This document shows, piece by piece, positions 1 to 6,577 of a DNA stretch of 20,426 nucleotides. The stretch is from a virus. The notes below the pieces were generated by a model, which saw nothing but the letters and a program-made list of their open reading frames with translations, did not search any database and was not told the origin of the DNA. Both the position numbers and the translations under genes were made by a program. Where the stretch lies: positions 1 to 20,426 of the IMG/VR virus record IMGVR_UViG_3300013297_000254, one strand, 5' to 3'. How positions within the stretch are numbered: the stretch's first letter is position 1; the number at the start of each line of letters is the position of its first letter.

Positions 1-2
1 AG

Positions 3-308
3 GAAACCGCCGCCCTGGCCGCCCGCGAGAAGCCCGACGCGGCCGTGCTGATCGACAGCTGGGGCTTCACCCTGCGCGTCGCCCAGCGCCTGCGTCGACA
101 GGACCCCGGGCTGAAGCTGATCAAATACGTCGGGCCCCAGGTCTGGGCCTCACGGCCCAGGCGCGCCGTCACCCTGGCCAGGGCGGTCGACCACCTGCTG
201 TCGATCCTGGCCTTCGACGCCCCCTATTTCGAGGCTGAGGGACTGCCGGTGACCTTCGTGGGCAATTCGGCCCTGTCGGTGGACTTCTCCAAGGCCGATC
301 CGGCGCGC
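3..308 (+). pseudogene. lpxB: LpxB (lipid-A-disaccharide synthase) internal fragment fused to the phage gene
   Basis: The translated segment contains VLIDSWGFTLRVAQRLRR, KYVGPQVWASRP and VTFVGNSAL, which are the conserved central blocks of LpxB, the glycosyltransferase that joins UDP-diacylglucosamine and lipid X in lipid A synthesis. The style (IDSWGF, VGPQVWA) resembles alphaproteobacterial LpxB. Similarity appears to stop near 300-315 (about VDFSKADPAR), after which phage sequence begins in the same frame. Only about 100 of the usual about 380-400 residues are present, without either end of the enzyme, so it cannot be functional. An assembly chimera is the likeliest explanation; illegitimate recombination is possible. 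Confidence 0.75.
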
Positions 309-2435
309 GGGCCGCAGATGGTGATCCAGGTGCTGCAGGCCAAGCTGGCCACCCTGCAGCCGGGCACCCCCGAACACACCGAGCTCGACAACGCCATCGC
401 CGCCATCGAGCAGGTGGCCGAGCGCACCACCAACCTGCAGGACCGCGGCTACGCCCCGCTGATGCGCTACGGCGAGTACACGCTGAAAGTGGAGCAGGTG
501 ATCAACCAGGTGCCGACGCTGCTGTTCTACGGCATGTTCGAGAGCAAGGTCGCCATGTACGCGATGGAGCGCAAGATGAAAGCGCTCCATCCGCAGGCGC
601 TGACCACCGTCGGCACCCTCGATACCGAGTCGTTCAAGCTGTTGCGCGGGCTCAATCTGTCGGCGATCGAGAGCTTCGCCAACATCGTCGGCTTGAGCCG
701 GGATCAAGCCTTCCAGGCCTACTTCCGCAACGCGGTGGCCAACCGCTCGGCCCTCAAACACCTGCTGCACCGCCACGGCGTGGCGGGGTACAGCGAAGAT
801 CTCTCCCGCGTGCTGGCCTCGTTCATTACCAGCAGCGCCCGGCTGGCGTCGAAGAACTACCACTTCACCGACATCAACGAGGCGGTCAACGCCATTACCG
901 ACGGTGATGTGAAGGGCACGGCCTCCAAGCTGGCCGAGTACGTGAAGAACCCGATGGAAGAGCTGCCGGTGATCCGCGGCCTGTTGTTCGTCAACTTCAT
1001 TGGCGGCTCGGCGGCGGCGGCGCTGACCAACCTGACGCAGACGCCGATGCAGACGCTGCCGCTGATCTCGCAGTACCAGGGCGGCGGCTTCCTCAATGCT
1101 GCTGCGCCGACCAAGGCGATGGCCGCTGTGCTCGCCGCCATGCGCCTGCCCACGCCGGCAGTGGGCACGCCGCTGGCGCTGGCGCTGGACCAGGCGGCGC
1201 ACGAGGGCATCACCGAACCGCAGGAGGTGCACCAGCTGTACGCCGAGAGCATCCGCGGGATCGGCAAGAACCTGGCGCTGCGCAAGGCGCTGCGGGCGTG
1301 GGGCGCCATGTTCGCGGCGGCGGAGAGCTACAACCGCAAGGTGGCCTTCATCGCCGCCTTCAAGACTGCCGAGGCGCGCGGCATGGCCGCCATCAACGCC
1401 GCCAGCCGGCGCGGGGTGCAGACCTTCGCCAACCCCTACGAGTTCGCCCGCTACGTGGTCGACGCCACCCAGGGCGTCTACAACCGCGGCAACCGGCCGC
1501 AGCTGGGCCGCACCGCCGTCGGCGCGACGGTGATGACCTTCAAGCAGTTCGTCATCAGCTACCTTGAGTTTGTGAGCCGTTTGCCGGCGCGCGAGAAGAC
1601 CATCGCGCTATCGCTGTTGATCCTGGCGGCGGGACTGCAAGGCCTGCCCGGCGCGGACGACCTCGAGGACCTGTGGGACACCATCGCGCAGATGCTGGGC
1701 TACAACGCCAACAGCAAGAAGTGGCTGCGCGAGAAGGCGGTGGAGTTGCTGGGCGAGCAGTGGGGCGGGCTGTTGACCCACGGCGTATCGCAGCACCTGC
1801 CGTTCGACATCCAGGCGCGCATGAGCTTCTCCAACCTGCTCCCCGGCACGGCGGCGTTCAAGCCGTCGGACGCCACCCACAAGGCCTCCGAGGTAGCGGA
1901 GGTGTTCGGCCCGGTCGGCGGCTTCGCCAAGCAGATCGCCTCCGGGGCCGAGGCGCTGGCCTCGGGCAACTGGCAGGGCGCCGGCACCGCTGCGCTGCCG
2001 AAGGCGATTGCCGACTGGGTCAAGGGCGTGGATATGTGGCGCAGCGGGATCTACAAGGACATCCGCGGCAAGAAGGTAATCGCGGTGGACAAGCTCGACG
2101 CCGCGCTCAAGTTCATTGGGGTGCAGCCGTCGGTGGTAGCGCAGGAGCAGCTGAAGCGCAGCGATCTGCAGCAGTCGATCGACTTCACCAAGAGCACCGA
2201 AACCCGGATCGTCAGCGACTGGGCCCGCGCGATCGTCGACAAGGACGAGGCCGGGATCAAGGCCGCAGTCAACGCGCTGCATTCGTGGAACCTCAAGAAT
2301 CCGGAGTGGCCGATCCGCATTACGCCGAACCAGGTGAAGCAGCAGGCCTATGATCTGCTGCGGGATAGCACCCAGCGGTTGATGCGGCAGACGCCGAAGG
2401 ATCTTCGGCCCCAAGCGCAGCGTGAGCTGCGGTAA
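3..2435 (+). CDS. PLxRFG-type large phage virion protein, C-terminal part, 5' end replaced by LpxB sequence
   Basis: The reading frame is open at the window edge, so the true start lies outside; the GTG at 45 is only an internal codon. From about residue 105 the protein reads as a phage PLxRFG protein: the signature PLMRYG occurs in the segment near base 460, followed by long helical stretches and a Gly/Ala-rich segment with ALTNLTQTPMQTLP. PLxRFG proteins are very large phage proteins, often thousands of residues, thought to be internal or ejected virion components; only about 700 C-terminal residues are present here. The first about 100 residues (ETAALAAREKPDAAVLIDSW onward) instead match lipid-A-disaccharide synthase. 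Downstream small genes follow after 15 nt with a good AAGGAGG site. Identification of the phage part is fairly secure; its exact role is inferred from the family. Confidence 0.8.
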   Translation, partial: ETAALAAREKPDAAVLIDSWGFTLRVAQRLRRQDPGLKLIKYVGPQVWASRPRRAVTLARAVDHLLSILAFDAPYFEAEGLPVTFVGNSALSVDFSKADPARGPQMVIQVLQAKLATLQPGTPEHTELDNAIAAIEQVAERTTNLQDRGYAPLMRYGEYTLKVEQVINQVPTLLFYGMFESKVAMYAMERKMKALHPQALTTVGTLDTESFKLLRGLNLSAIESFANIVGLSRDQAFQAYFRNAVANRSALKHLLHRHGVAGYSEDLSRVLASFITSSARLASKNYHFTDINEAVNAITDGDVKGTASKLAEYVKNPMEELPVIRGLLFVNFIGGSAAAALTNLTQTPMQTLPLISQYQGGGFLNAAAPTKAMAAVLAAMRLPTPAVGTPLALALDQAAHEGITEPQEVHQLYAESIRGIGKNLALRKALRAWGAMFAAAESYNRKVAFIAAFKTAEARGMAAINAASRRGVQTFANPYEFARYVVDATQGVYNRGNRPQLGRTAVGATVMTFKQFVISYLEFVSRLPAREKTIALSLLILAAGLQGLPGADDLEDLWDTIAQMLGYNANSKKWLREKAVELLGEQWGGLLTHGVSQHLPFDIQARMSFSNLLPGTAAFKPSDATHKASEVAEVFGPVGGFAKQIASGAEALASGNWQGAGTAALPKAIADWVKGVDMWRSGIYKDIRGKKVIAVDKLDAALKFIGVQPSVVAQEQLKRSDLQQSIDFTKSTETRIVSDWARAIVDKDEAGIKAAVNALHSWNLKNPEWPIRITPNQVKQQAYDLLRDSTQRLMRQTPKDLRPQAQRELR

Positions 2436-2450
2436 CCGGAAGGAGGCAGC

Positions 2451-2651
2451 ATGGATCTACTCGGGTTGTTGATCACCCTCGTTATCCTCGGGCTCATTTT
2501 CGCGGTGCTGTGGTGGGGCGTCACCAAGCTCACGCCGCTGCTGCCGCCGCCGTTTGGCGTCGTCATTCAAGTGATCTTCGTGCTGGTGGTGGTGGTCGTG
2601 CTGATCTCGCTGCTGCTGGGCCACATTCCGACGGTGAGGCTGGGGCGCTGA
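2451..2651 (+). CDS. Small two-helix membrane protein
   Basis: A 66-residue protein beginning MDLLGLLITLVILG. Two hydrophobic helices (about residues 3-25 and 36-57) are separated by a Pro-rich turn, TPLLPPPFG. The start is supported by AAGGAGG just upstream. Similar short proteins are common next to virion genes in tailed phages, and I have seen them only as hypothetical membrane proteins. The two-helix form and late-gene position would allow a holin-like or ejection role, but nothing in the sequence proves it. Its stop overlaps the next ATG by one base (TGATG), so translation is probably coupled. Confidence 0.8.
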   Translation: MDLLGLLITLVILGLIFAVLWWGVTKLTPLLPPPFGVVIQVIFVLVVVVVLISLLLGHIPTVRLGR

Positions 2652-2875
2652 TGGACAACCAGCACCGCCAGATCAAGGGCTACCGCGAGCTGAACGCGGA
2701 AGAGATCGCGCTGATGAATCAGGTGAAGTCGCTAGGGGAGCCGCTGCAGGACGTGCTGCTGATGCTGCGCAATCAGGGAATGGTGGACCAGCGTTGGGTG
2801 TCGATCGGCGAGACCCACCTGCAGCAGGGCCTCATGGCGCTCACGCGCGCGATTGCGAAACCTGGATTCTTCTGA
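2651..2875 (+). CDS. acb2: Acb2/Tad1-type cyclic-nucleotide sponge (anti-CBASS)
   Basis: A 74-residue protein. The N-terminus HRQIKGYRELNAEEIALMNQ and the C-terminal WVSIGETHLQQGLMALTRAI match the Acb2/Tad1 hairpin family. Known members bind cyclic di- and trinucleotides (and related signals) made by CBASS or Thoeris immune systems and so silence the effectors. Tyr11 and Lys26, which I recall as 3',3'-cGAMP contacts in Pseudomonas phage Acb2, fall at exactly those positions here. The protein appears shorter than that phage homologue (about 94 residues as I recall), with a short connector between the two helical blocks. It lies between small membrane proteins just after a virion gene, and overlaps its neighbours by one base on each side. 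Family assignment is strong; the bound nucleotide is unknown. Confidence 0.87.
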   Translation: MDNQHRQIKGYRELNAEEIALMNQVKSLGEPLQDVLLMLRNQGMVDQRWVSIGETHLQQGLMALTRAIAKPGFF

Positions 2876-2973
2876 TGATTCGGGAAATCCCACGGCCACC
2901 GTTGGGAGTGGTGGCCGTGGTCGGGCTCATTGTGCTGCTGATCTGCCTCGCGCTGGTGTGGGCGGCGTGGTGA
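2875..2973 (+). CDS. Very small membrane peptide
   Basis: A 32-residue peptide, MIREIPRPPLGVVAVVGLIV followed by LLICLALVWAAW. It has a short basic/Pro N-terminus and one hydrophobic helix of about 20 residues. It starts at the last base of the acb2 stop codon (TGATG), as do the two genes before it, which supports coupled translation. The first third of the gene is also one arm pair of a strong hairpin (2890-2920), so part of its codon choice may be constrained by RNA structure. It ends directly against the stop codon of the convergent gene. No family recognised. Confidence 0.55.
   Translation: MIREIPRPPLGVVAVVGLIVLLICLALVWAAW
2890..2920. terminator. Perfect 11-bp hairpin near a convergent junction (possible terminator)
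   Basis: CCACGGCCACC (2890-2900) and GGTGGCCGTGG (2910-2920) are perfect inverted repeats with a 9-nt loop. It lies about 50 nt before the junction of the rightward late genes with the leftward PEP-CTERM unit. No good U-tract follows on either strand, so it may be a Rho-assisted or pausing structure, or an mRNA 3'-end stabiliser, not a classical terminator. Confidence 0.4.
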
Positions 2974-3177
2974 TCAGCGGAACACGGCCACGAAAGCGCG
3001 GATCCATGCGTCGTTGATGACCCATGGGCACGGCAGCACGGTCGCCGCTGCCGCGGTGGTCGCCGCCGAAAGCGTTACCGCCGCCACGAGGGCACGCTGC
3101 CACAGCAGGTTGAGCATGGCCGCGTGCTCGACGGCTTCCGGCGATTCGGTTACAGGCGTGAAGGTGATGCTAGGCAT
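2974..3177 (-). CDS. Small membrane-anchored protein downstream of the PEP-CTERM gene
   Basis: A 67-residue protein, start ATG at 3177 preceded by a strong GGAGGA site. It has a hydrophilic N-terminal third and then a hydrophobic, Ala/Thr/Leu-rich helix (about residues 28-49). The start overlaps the end of the PEP-CTERM gene by 8 bp, so the two are co-translated. No family recognised. The arrangement suggests a partner of the secreted protein, but this is only positional. Confidence 0.6.
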   Translation of the reverse strand: MPSITFTPVTESPEAVEHAAMLNLLWQRALVAAVTLSAATTAAAATVLPCPWVINDAWIRAFVAVFR

Positions 3178-4009
3178 GGCGCTTCCTCCGGATGAAGGCC
3201 AGCAGCAGGAAACCTGCGCCGACCAGTGCGATGGAGCCCGGTTCCGGCGCCGCGAAGGCGAAGGTGCCGGGCAGGTAGGCCCATTCCTCAAAACCATCGG
3301 CGGCGTCCGCGCCGGGCGTGGTGCCGCCGGCATCGCCGAACGCGCTGGAGAACAGGATGCGGCTATCCGCTGCCAGCCCGATGAAGGCCGACGTCGGGAT
3401 CAGCACCCGCAAGTCATAGCCGAGTCCCGACCCGGCAAACAAGTTGTAGTCCAGCATCAAGGTGTTCTGCGGCCCGAGGGCATAGACAAGCTGCAGGTTG
3501 GGCAACAGATCGAGGTCCGCGAGGCTGGTGACGTTGGTGTTGTTGAGCATGAACGGCGCGGTCTCCCCCGACGTGCCGCTGCGGCCCCAGATCCGCAGCG
3601 TATCCAGCGACAGCAGGCTGTTGGTCCCCCCGTTCGGCTCGTTGATGTCGAGGAAGAAGGCGAAGTAGTCGATCCCCGCCAGCGTGATGGTGCCCAACTG
3701 ATTGAGTTGGAAGGTGGTGGTGAAGGTGTTGGTGTTGTCGCGCTTGTCGTCCAGCGGCAGGGTGTTGACGGTAGGGTCGTCGGTGGACACGCCCCCTTCC
3801 GTGCCGTTTTGCTGCAGGCTCAAGAACGGGGTGATGACCCCGCTGCCGATGTTGCTCAAGTTACTGGGGTTCTGGAACAGCGCCCCGCCGGCCGTGGTGT
3901 CGGTAGCGAAGGTGCAGGTGCCGCCGACCAGGAACAGGTTGCAGGTGGATCCGGCGAAGGCCGGTGCGGCGAGGATGGCCAGCGCCGCGGCGAGCAATAG
4001 ACGTTTCAT
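3170..4009 (-). CDS. Secreted PEP-CTERM sorting domain protein
   Basis: A 279-residue protein. It starts at ATG 4009 with GGGAGAT upstream and a classical Sec signal peptide (MKRLLLAAALAILAAPAFAG). The body is rich in Asn, Thr, Gly, Ser and Leu, with a cysteine pair soon after the signal (CNLFLVGGTC), typical of beta-rich secreted proteins. The C-terminus is a textbook PEP-CTERM signal: PEP motif at residues 255-257, a hydrophobic helix, then RRKR. In hosts with an exosortase (EpsH/XrtA), such proteins are sorted to the cell surface and linked to exopolysaccharide and floc or biofilm formation. The gene stands alone, opposite to the late genes and insulated by a terminator, like a lysogenic-conversion moron. 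The molecular function of the body is unknown. Confidence 0.88.
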   Translation of the reverse strand: MKRLLLAAALAILAAPAFAGSTCNLFLVGGTCTFATDTTAGGALFQNPSNLSNIGSGVITPFLSLQQNGTEGGVSTDDPTVNTLPLDDKRDNTNTFTTTFQLNQLGTITLAGIDYFAFFLDINEPNGGTNSLLSLDTLRIWGRSGTSGETAPFMLNNTNVTSLADLDLLPNLQLVYALGPQNTLMLDYNLFAGSGLGYDLRVLIPTSAFIGLAADSRILFSSAFGDAGGTTPGADAADGFEEWAYLPGTFAFAAPEPGSIALVGAGFLLLAFIRRKRHA

Positions 4010-4046
4010 GGTGATCTCCCTTGGGTTGGTGTTGCCTGCAGAGGGC

Positions 4047-4063
4047 AAGCACGGAATGCACCA
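4047..4063 (-). promoter_or_regulatory. Candidate sigma-54-like promoter for the PEP-CTERM gene
   Basis: On the minus strand the sequence TGGTGCATTCCGTGCTT has GG and GC dinucleotides separated by exactly 10 nt, the spacing of -24/-12 elements, with partial consensus matches around them (TGG..C and TGCT). A sigma-70 style -10, TACAAT, lies just upstream at 4070-4065 but without a convincing -35 box. The region between the terminator and the gene must contain a promoter; which one is used cannot be told from sequence. Confidence 0.3.
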
Positions 4064-4078
4064 AATTGTAATCCGGTG

Positions 4079-4105
4079 AAAAAACAAGGGCCCCCGCAGG
4101 AGCCC
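4079..4105 (-). terminator. Rho-independent terminator of the 17-gene leftward operon
   Basis: On the minus strand GGGCTCC TGCG GGGGCCC forms a 7-bp stem (one G-U pair) with a 4-nt loop, followed by TTGTTTTTT. It lies 25 bp beyond the last gene of the operon and directly upstream of the PEP-CTERM unit, separating the two transcripts. Confidence 0.85.
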
Positions 4106-4129
4106 GTTGAGCGACTGTAAACCCTGCCG

Positions 4130-4369
4130 TCAATGGCCGCGGGTATTGTCGGTTGGCATGGCGTGGAAGTTCTCCGCGCTGGGCAGATCGAAGCCGGAGT
4201 CCAAGAGGTACTTGAGGATGGCCTGCTCGTCCTCGCCGTAGACAATCGAGATCGTTGGCAGGCCCGCCATGCCGTGCTTGAGGATCGGGTGGCCCTGCTG
4301 CAGCAACTCGAGGTTGCGGCGGGAGAGCCCGAGGATGATGGCGCCAGTGGTGGAGAGGCAGATGATCAT
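4130..4369 (-). CDS. Hypothetical phage protein, last gene of the leftward operon
   Basis: A 79-residue protein starting MIICLSTTGAIILGLSRRNL. It looks compact, with an N-terminal beta-strand-like segment and a central helix; I do not recognise a family. The start codon overlaps the previous gene's stop as ATGA (4366-4369), so translation is coupled. A strong terminator follows. Confidence 0.7.
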   Translation of the reverse strand: MIICLSTTGAIILGLSRRNLELLQQGHPILKHGMAGLPTISIVYGEDEQAILKYLLDSGFDLPSAENFHAMPTDNTRGH

Positions 4370-4668
4370 GTTGGCTGCGGCCCTACGGTGCCGCGGATCT
4401 CGGCGGTGACGTTGCCGGCCGGATCCTGCTTGTAGGCCGCGCCCTGGCGGGCGGAGCCGAAGATAGCGCCACCCTCCATGAACACGCCGACGATGGGGAT
4501 GCAGGACTCGTCGGGGTGGATCTCGCAGATCTCGCCGTTCTGCAGCACCACGGCGAGCCCGCGCATGTCCTTGAGCATCAGGTAGGGGGCGGAGCGCACG
4601 CTGCAGCCGAAGGTGTCGCCCGGGTGCAGCTGCGAGAAGGGAACAGGGGTGCGTAGCATGACTTGCAT
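4366..4668 (-). CDS. Hypothetical phage protein
   Basis: A 100-residue protein. ATG at 4668 is chosen because GGAGG lies 6 nt upstream; a second ATG three codons on has no such site. The sequence is probably a small beta-barrel type fold: FSQLHPGDTFGCS, AVVLQNGEICEI and CIPIVGVFMEGG look like strands, but no family was recognised. One base separates it from the zinc mini-protein gene upstream. Function unknown. Confidence 0.7.
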   Translation of the reverse strand: MQVMLRTPVPFSQLHPGDTFGCSVRSAPYLMLKDMRGLAVVLQNGEICEIHPDESCIPIVGVFMEGGAIFGSARQGAAYKQDPAGNVTAEIRGTVGPQPT

Positions 4669-4669
4669 T

Positions 4670-4774
4670 TCAAGCCTCCAGTTTGCGACAGCGGATGCAG
4701 ATCCGCAGCCGGTCGTTGCGGCGATGGCGCCAGCGGTGCCAGCCGAGCCAGCACAGCACGCGAAGTAGTTTCAT
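4670..4774 (-). CDS. 34-residue Cys/Trp-rich putative zinc mini-protein
   Basis: Sequence begins MKLLRVLCWLGWHRWRHRRN and ends with CIRCRKLEA. A C..xxxH and a C-x-x-C pair give a likely zinc site; the layout resembles the very small prophage proteins of the DUF1660 type (C/H near the start, CxxC near the end). It is highly basic, which would fit nucleic-acid binding. The start overlaps the previous stop as ATGA. Too short for automatic ORF callers but well supported by the unbroken overlap chain. Confidence 0.65.
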   Translation of the reverse strand: MKLLRVLCWLGWHRWRHRRNDRLRICIRCRKLEA

Positions 4775-5214
4775 TGGTTCCAGCACTCGGGATCGGCACA
4801 CGGCGGGCCGCCATGATTGCCGTCACACTTGTCTTGCGCCGCCTTGGGCGCGAGGGCGCGTTCGCAGCGGTCAGCTACCTCTTCCGCAAGGTCTGGTGCA
4901 CCGTTGCCATACTGATAGCTCCGCAGTGCATGGATAGCCGCTTGCAGCGCCGCCGCTACCTCTCCCTGCGCGGCCTCGGCGGGAGCGGCATCGCGACGGT
5001 TCCATTTGGCGATTGCCTCGTCCTCTGACCGACCGAGAACAGACCATCCGCATCCACCGCCCCCACCTTCAGTACACACCGCATTCCACAGCGTCCGTTC
5101 GCGGTTGACCGGATAGACGAAATCGTTATCCAACTCGAATTCGTTTGGCGGCGCTCCCGGAACATGACCACAACCGGGGCATGGGAGCGGGCACACCTTC
5201 GTTGGGTCGGTCAT
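4771..5214 (-). CDS. Zinc-ribbon protein resembling the Lar restriction-alleviation family
   Basis: A 147-residue protein. The start at 5214 is chosen because it overlaps the preceding stop (ATGA) and has GGAAG upstream. The N-terminal part has CPGCG (Cys12, Cys15), a second Cys pair in CTEGGGGGCGW, and the closing motif EAIAKWNRR: this Cys pair, Cys pair, A..WNRR order is typical of Lar-like phage proteins. Lar of Rac prophage alleviates type I restriction by acting on the modification balance. Here an extra C-terminal helix and a Cys-rich tail are attached (about residues 90-147), which is longer than usual. The role in restriction evasion is inferred from the family only. Confidence 0.6.
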   Translation of the reverse strand: MTDPTKVCPLPCPGCGHVPGAPPNEFELDNDFVYPVNRERTLWNAVCTEGGGGGCGWSVLGRSEDEAIAKWNRRDAAPAEAAQGEVAAALQAAIHALRSYQYGNGAPDLAEEVADRCERALAPKAAQDKCDGNHGGPPCADPECWNQ

Positions 5215-5354
5215 GTAGTCAGCTTCCATAGTCCGATATTCGATAGTGCATACCCGCCGTAAACGATCGCCAGCGGCCATTCGCCCTTGATCCCCTGCAT
5301 GATGGAAACGTAGCCGTAGATCAGGCCCACGAGGGCGATCAGCCAGCTATTCAT
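5211..5354 (-). CDS. Small membrane protein
   Basis: A 47-residue protein, MNSWLIALVGLIYGYVSIMQ then a short polar turn and a second hydrophobic segment. Two likely membrane helices. The gene overlaps the one before it by 8 bp and the one after it by 4 bp (ATGA). Not recognised. The overlaps on both sides and clear hydrophobic pattern are the evidence for it. Confidence 0.6.
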   Translation of the reverse strand: MNSWLIALVGLIYGYVSIMQGIKGEWPLAIVYGGYALSNIGLWKLTT

Positions 5355-5628
5355 CTTCTACGAGGCGCCAATTCATAACCTGGCCGCCCTCGATCCAGCG
5401 CCCGTACAGATGCAGCTCGCAGTAGTCCCACGGCCGCCGCGTCCTCCCGAATCCACGCATCAGCGTGGCGACCGCTGGCCGCTTGCAACTATAGCGGTCG
5501 AGGATCCAGCGGCAGCGTCCCGCACCGATGGGCGGATGGATCCATTCCTTGCCCGAGACCATTACTTCGTAGTGATAGCCGGGGGCGCTGCGGGGCGGTT
5601 CAGGCCGCGTAAACGGGTTCGCACTCAC
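5347..5628 (-). CDS. Hypothetical protein with a probable Cys/His zinc site
   Basis: A 93-residue protein starting at GTG 5628, chosen because it overlaps the previous stop as GTGA. It contains CRWILDRYSC and then WDYCELHLYG; the spaced Cys residues and the C-x-x-H pattern resemble a treble-clef or similar zinc site found in many small phage proteins. Basic and aromatic residues around the site would suit nucleic-acid binding. No named family recognised. Confidence 0.65.
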   Translation of the reverse strand: MSANPFTRPEPPRSAPGYHYEVMVSGKEWIHPPIGAGRCRWILDRYSCKRPAVATLMRGFGRTRRPWDYCELHLYGRWIEGGQVMNWRLVEDE

Positions 5629-5903
5629 GGCTGCAGCTTCACGATGTCGTCCAGCAGCTGCATGAGCGGCGCGGGCACGATCAGTTGATCGTGGGGGCCG
5701 AAGGCCTGCACCCGGATGCGCTTGAGCGCCGCCAGCTGCTGCAGCACCACCAGCATGGCGTCGCGCTGCGGCGTGACCTTGGCCAGCTCGGTGCGCGCGA
5801 GGCCCAGTGCGGCCTGCAGCAAGGCCTCGCGCTCGGTAGCCGGCTTGGCGAACAGCCGCACGTCCTCGCGGCCCTCCCGATCAAACTCCTGTGTGCTGCT
5901 CAT
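5625..5903 (-). CDS. Hypothetical mostly helical phage protein
   Basis: A 92-residue protein beginning MSSTQEFDREGREDVRLFAK. The middle (about residues 22-65) is a long, Ala/Leu-rich amphipathic helix with coiled-coil character; the rest is short and hydrophobic. The start overlaps the previous stop as ATGA. No family recognised. Confidence 0.65.
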   Translation of the reverse strand: MSSTQEFDREGREDVRLFAKPATEREALLQAALGLARTELAKVTPQRDAMLVVLQQLAALKRIRVQAFGPHDQLIVPAPLMQLLDDIVKLQP

Positions 5904-6577
5904 GGCAGCGGCAGCAGCGGCATGAAGCGATCGACGTAGCGCAGCAGCATCGCCTGCGCGGCCGGCCCCTCCTTGTCGGCCATTTCCTGCAGGTAGGGCA
6001 TCCCGGTGCGGATGGATTCCTCCACCTGGGCCCGCGTGGCGGGCTTGCCCTCGGCGAACCACTCGACGTTGCAGGGCGCCCCCATTTCGATGATGCGGCC
6101 GTTGTCGACCTTGTGCACCTGGTAGCTCTGCGTGGTCCACAGCAGCGTCACGCCCGGGTTGCGGGTGATGGCGGTGCCGCCGATCACGTGGTTCTCGGTC
6201 ACCTTGGCCTTGTGATGCTTCACCTCTTCCGGCAGCCCCGCCTCGCGCCGCACCGCCTTCGGCAGGGTGAGGAAGGGGCAGGCCAGGGCCGCGTACTCCG
6301 CGCAGTCGTGATGGCTGGGCGGCTCGGCCGAGGTGCGGTTGATGCCGCACATGGGCCCGGCGACGAAGGTCATAAACGCCCCCATGCGCTCGCCGCACAG
6401 CCAGCACAGGCGATCGCGCACCGCCCGGACCCACTTGTGGCCGTCCATGATGCGGAAGTCGCGGGAGCCGTCGGGCAGCGTTTCCACGAACCAGGGGATG
6501 GGGTAGCCCTTGTCGTTGAGCGGCAGCGAACGCATCCGCGGCGGGCGCTCGGGCAGGCCTTCACGGTAGGCGGTCAT
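5900..6577 (-). CDS. Conserved hypothetical phage protein with CxxC motif
   Basis: A 225-residue protein. The conserved look comes from GYPIPWFVE, then RLCWLCGERMG, FVAGPMCGINRTSAEPP and later VTLLWTTQSYQ and WFAEGKPATRAQVEE. This order of blocks recurs in phage and bacterial proteins that I know only as hypothetical. Cys58/Cys61 plus later Cys and His residues suggest a bound zinc. The start overlaps the upstream stop (ATGA). It lies two genes downstream of RecT; a role in DNA metabolism is possible but unproven. Confidence 0.75.
   Translation of the reverse strand: MTAYREGLPERPPRMRSLPLNDKGYPIPWFVETLPDGSRDFRIMDGHKWVRAVRDRLCWLCGERMGAFMTFVAGPMCGINRTSAEPPSHHDCAEYAALACPFLTLPKAVRREAGLPEEVKHHKAKVTENHVIGGTAITRNPGVTLLWTTQSYQVHKVDNGRIIEMGAPCNVEWFAEGKPATRAQVEESIRTGMPYLQEMADKEGPAAQAMLLRYVDRFMPLLPLP

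Noticed and set aside
150-1232. Minus-strand 360-residue frame
   Set aside because: Low-complexity His/Arg/Gln/Leu composition, antisense to the clear PLxRFG gene and lacking a ribosome site.
3014-4000. Long plus-strand frame opposite the PEP-CTERM gene
   Set aside because: Its product is Arg/Gly/Glu-rich without any domain; the opposite strand has a signal peptide, ribosome site and sorting signal, so this is a GC-driven shadow.
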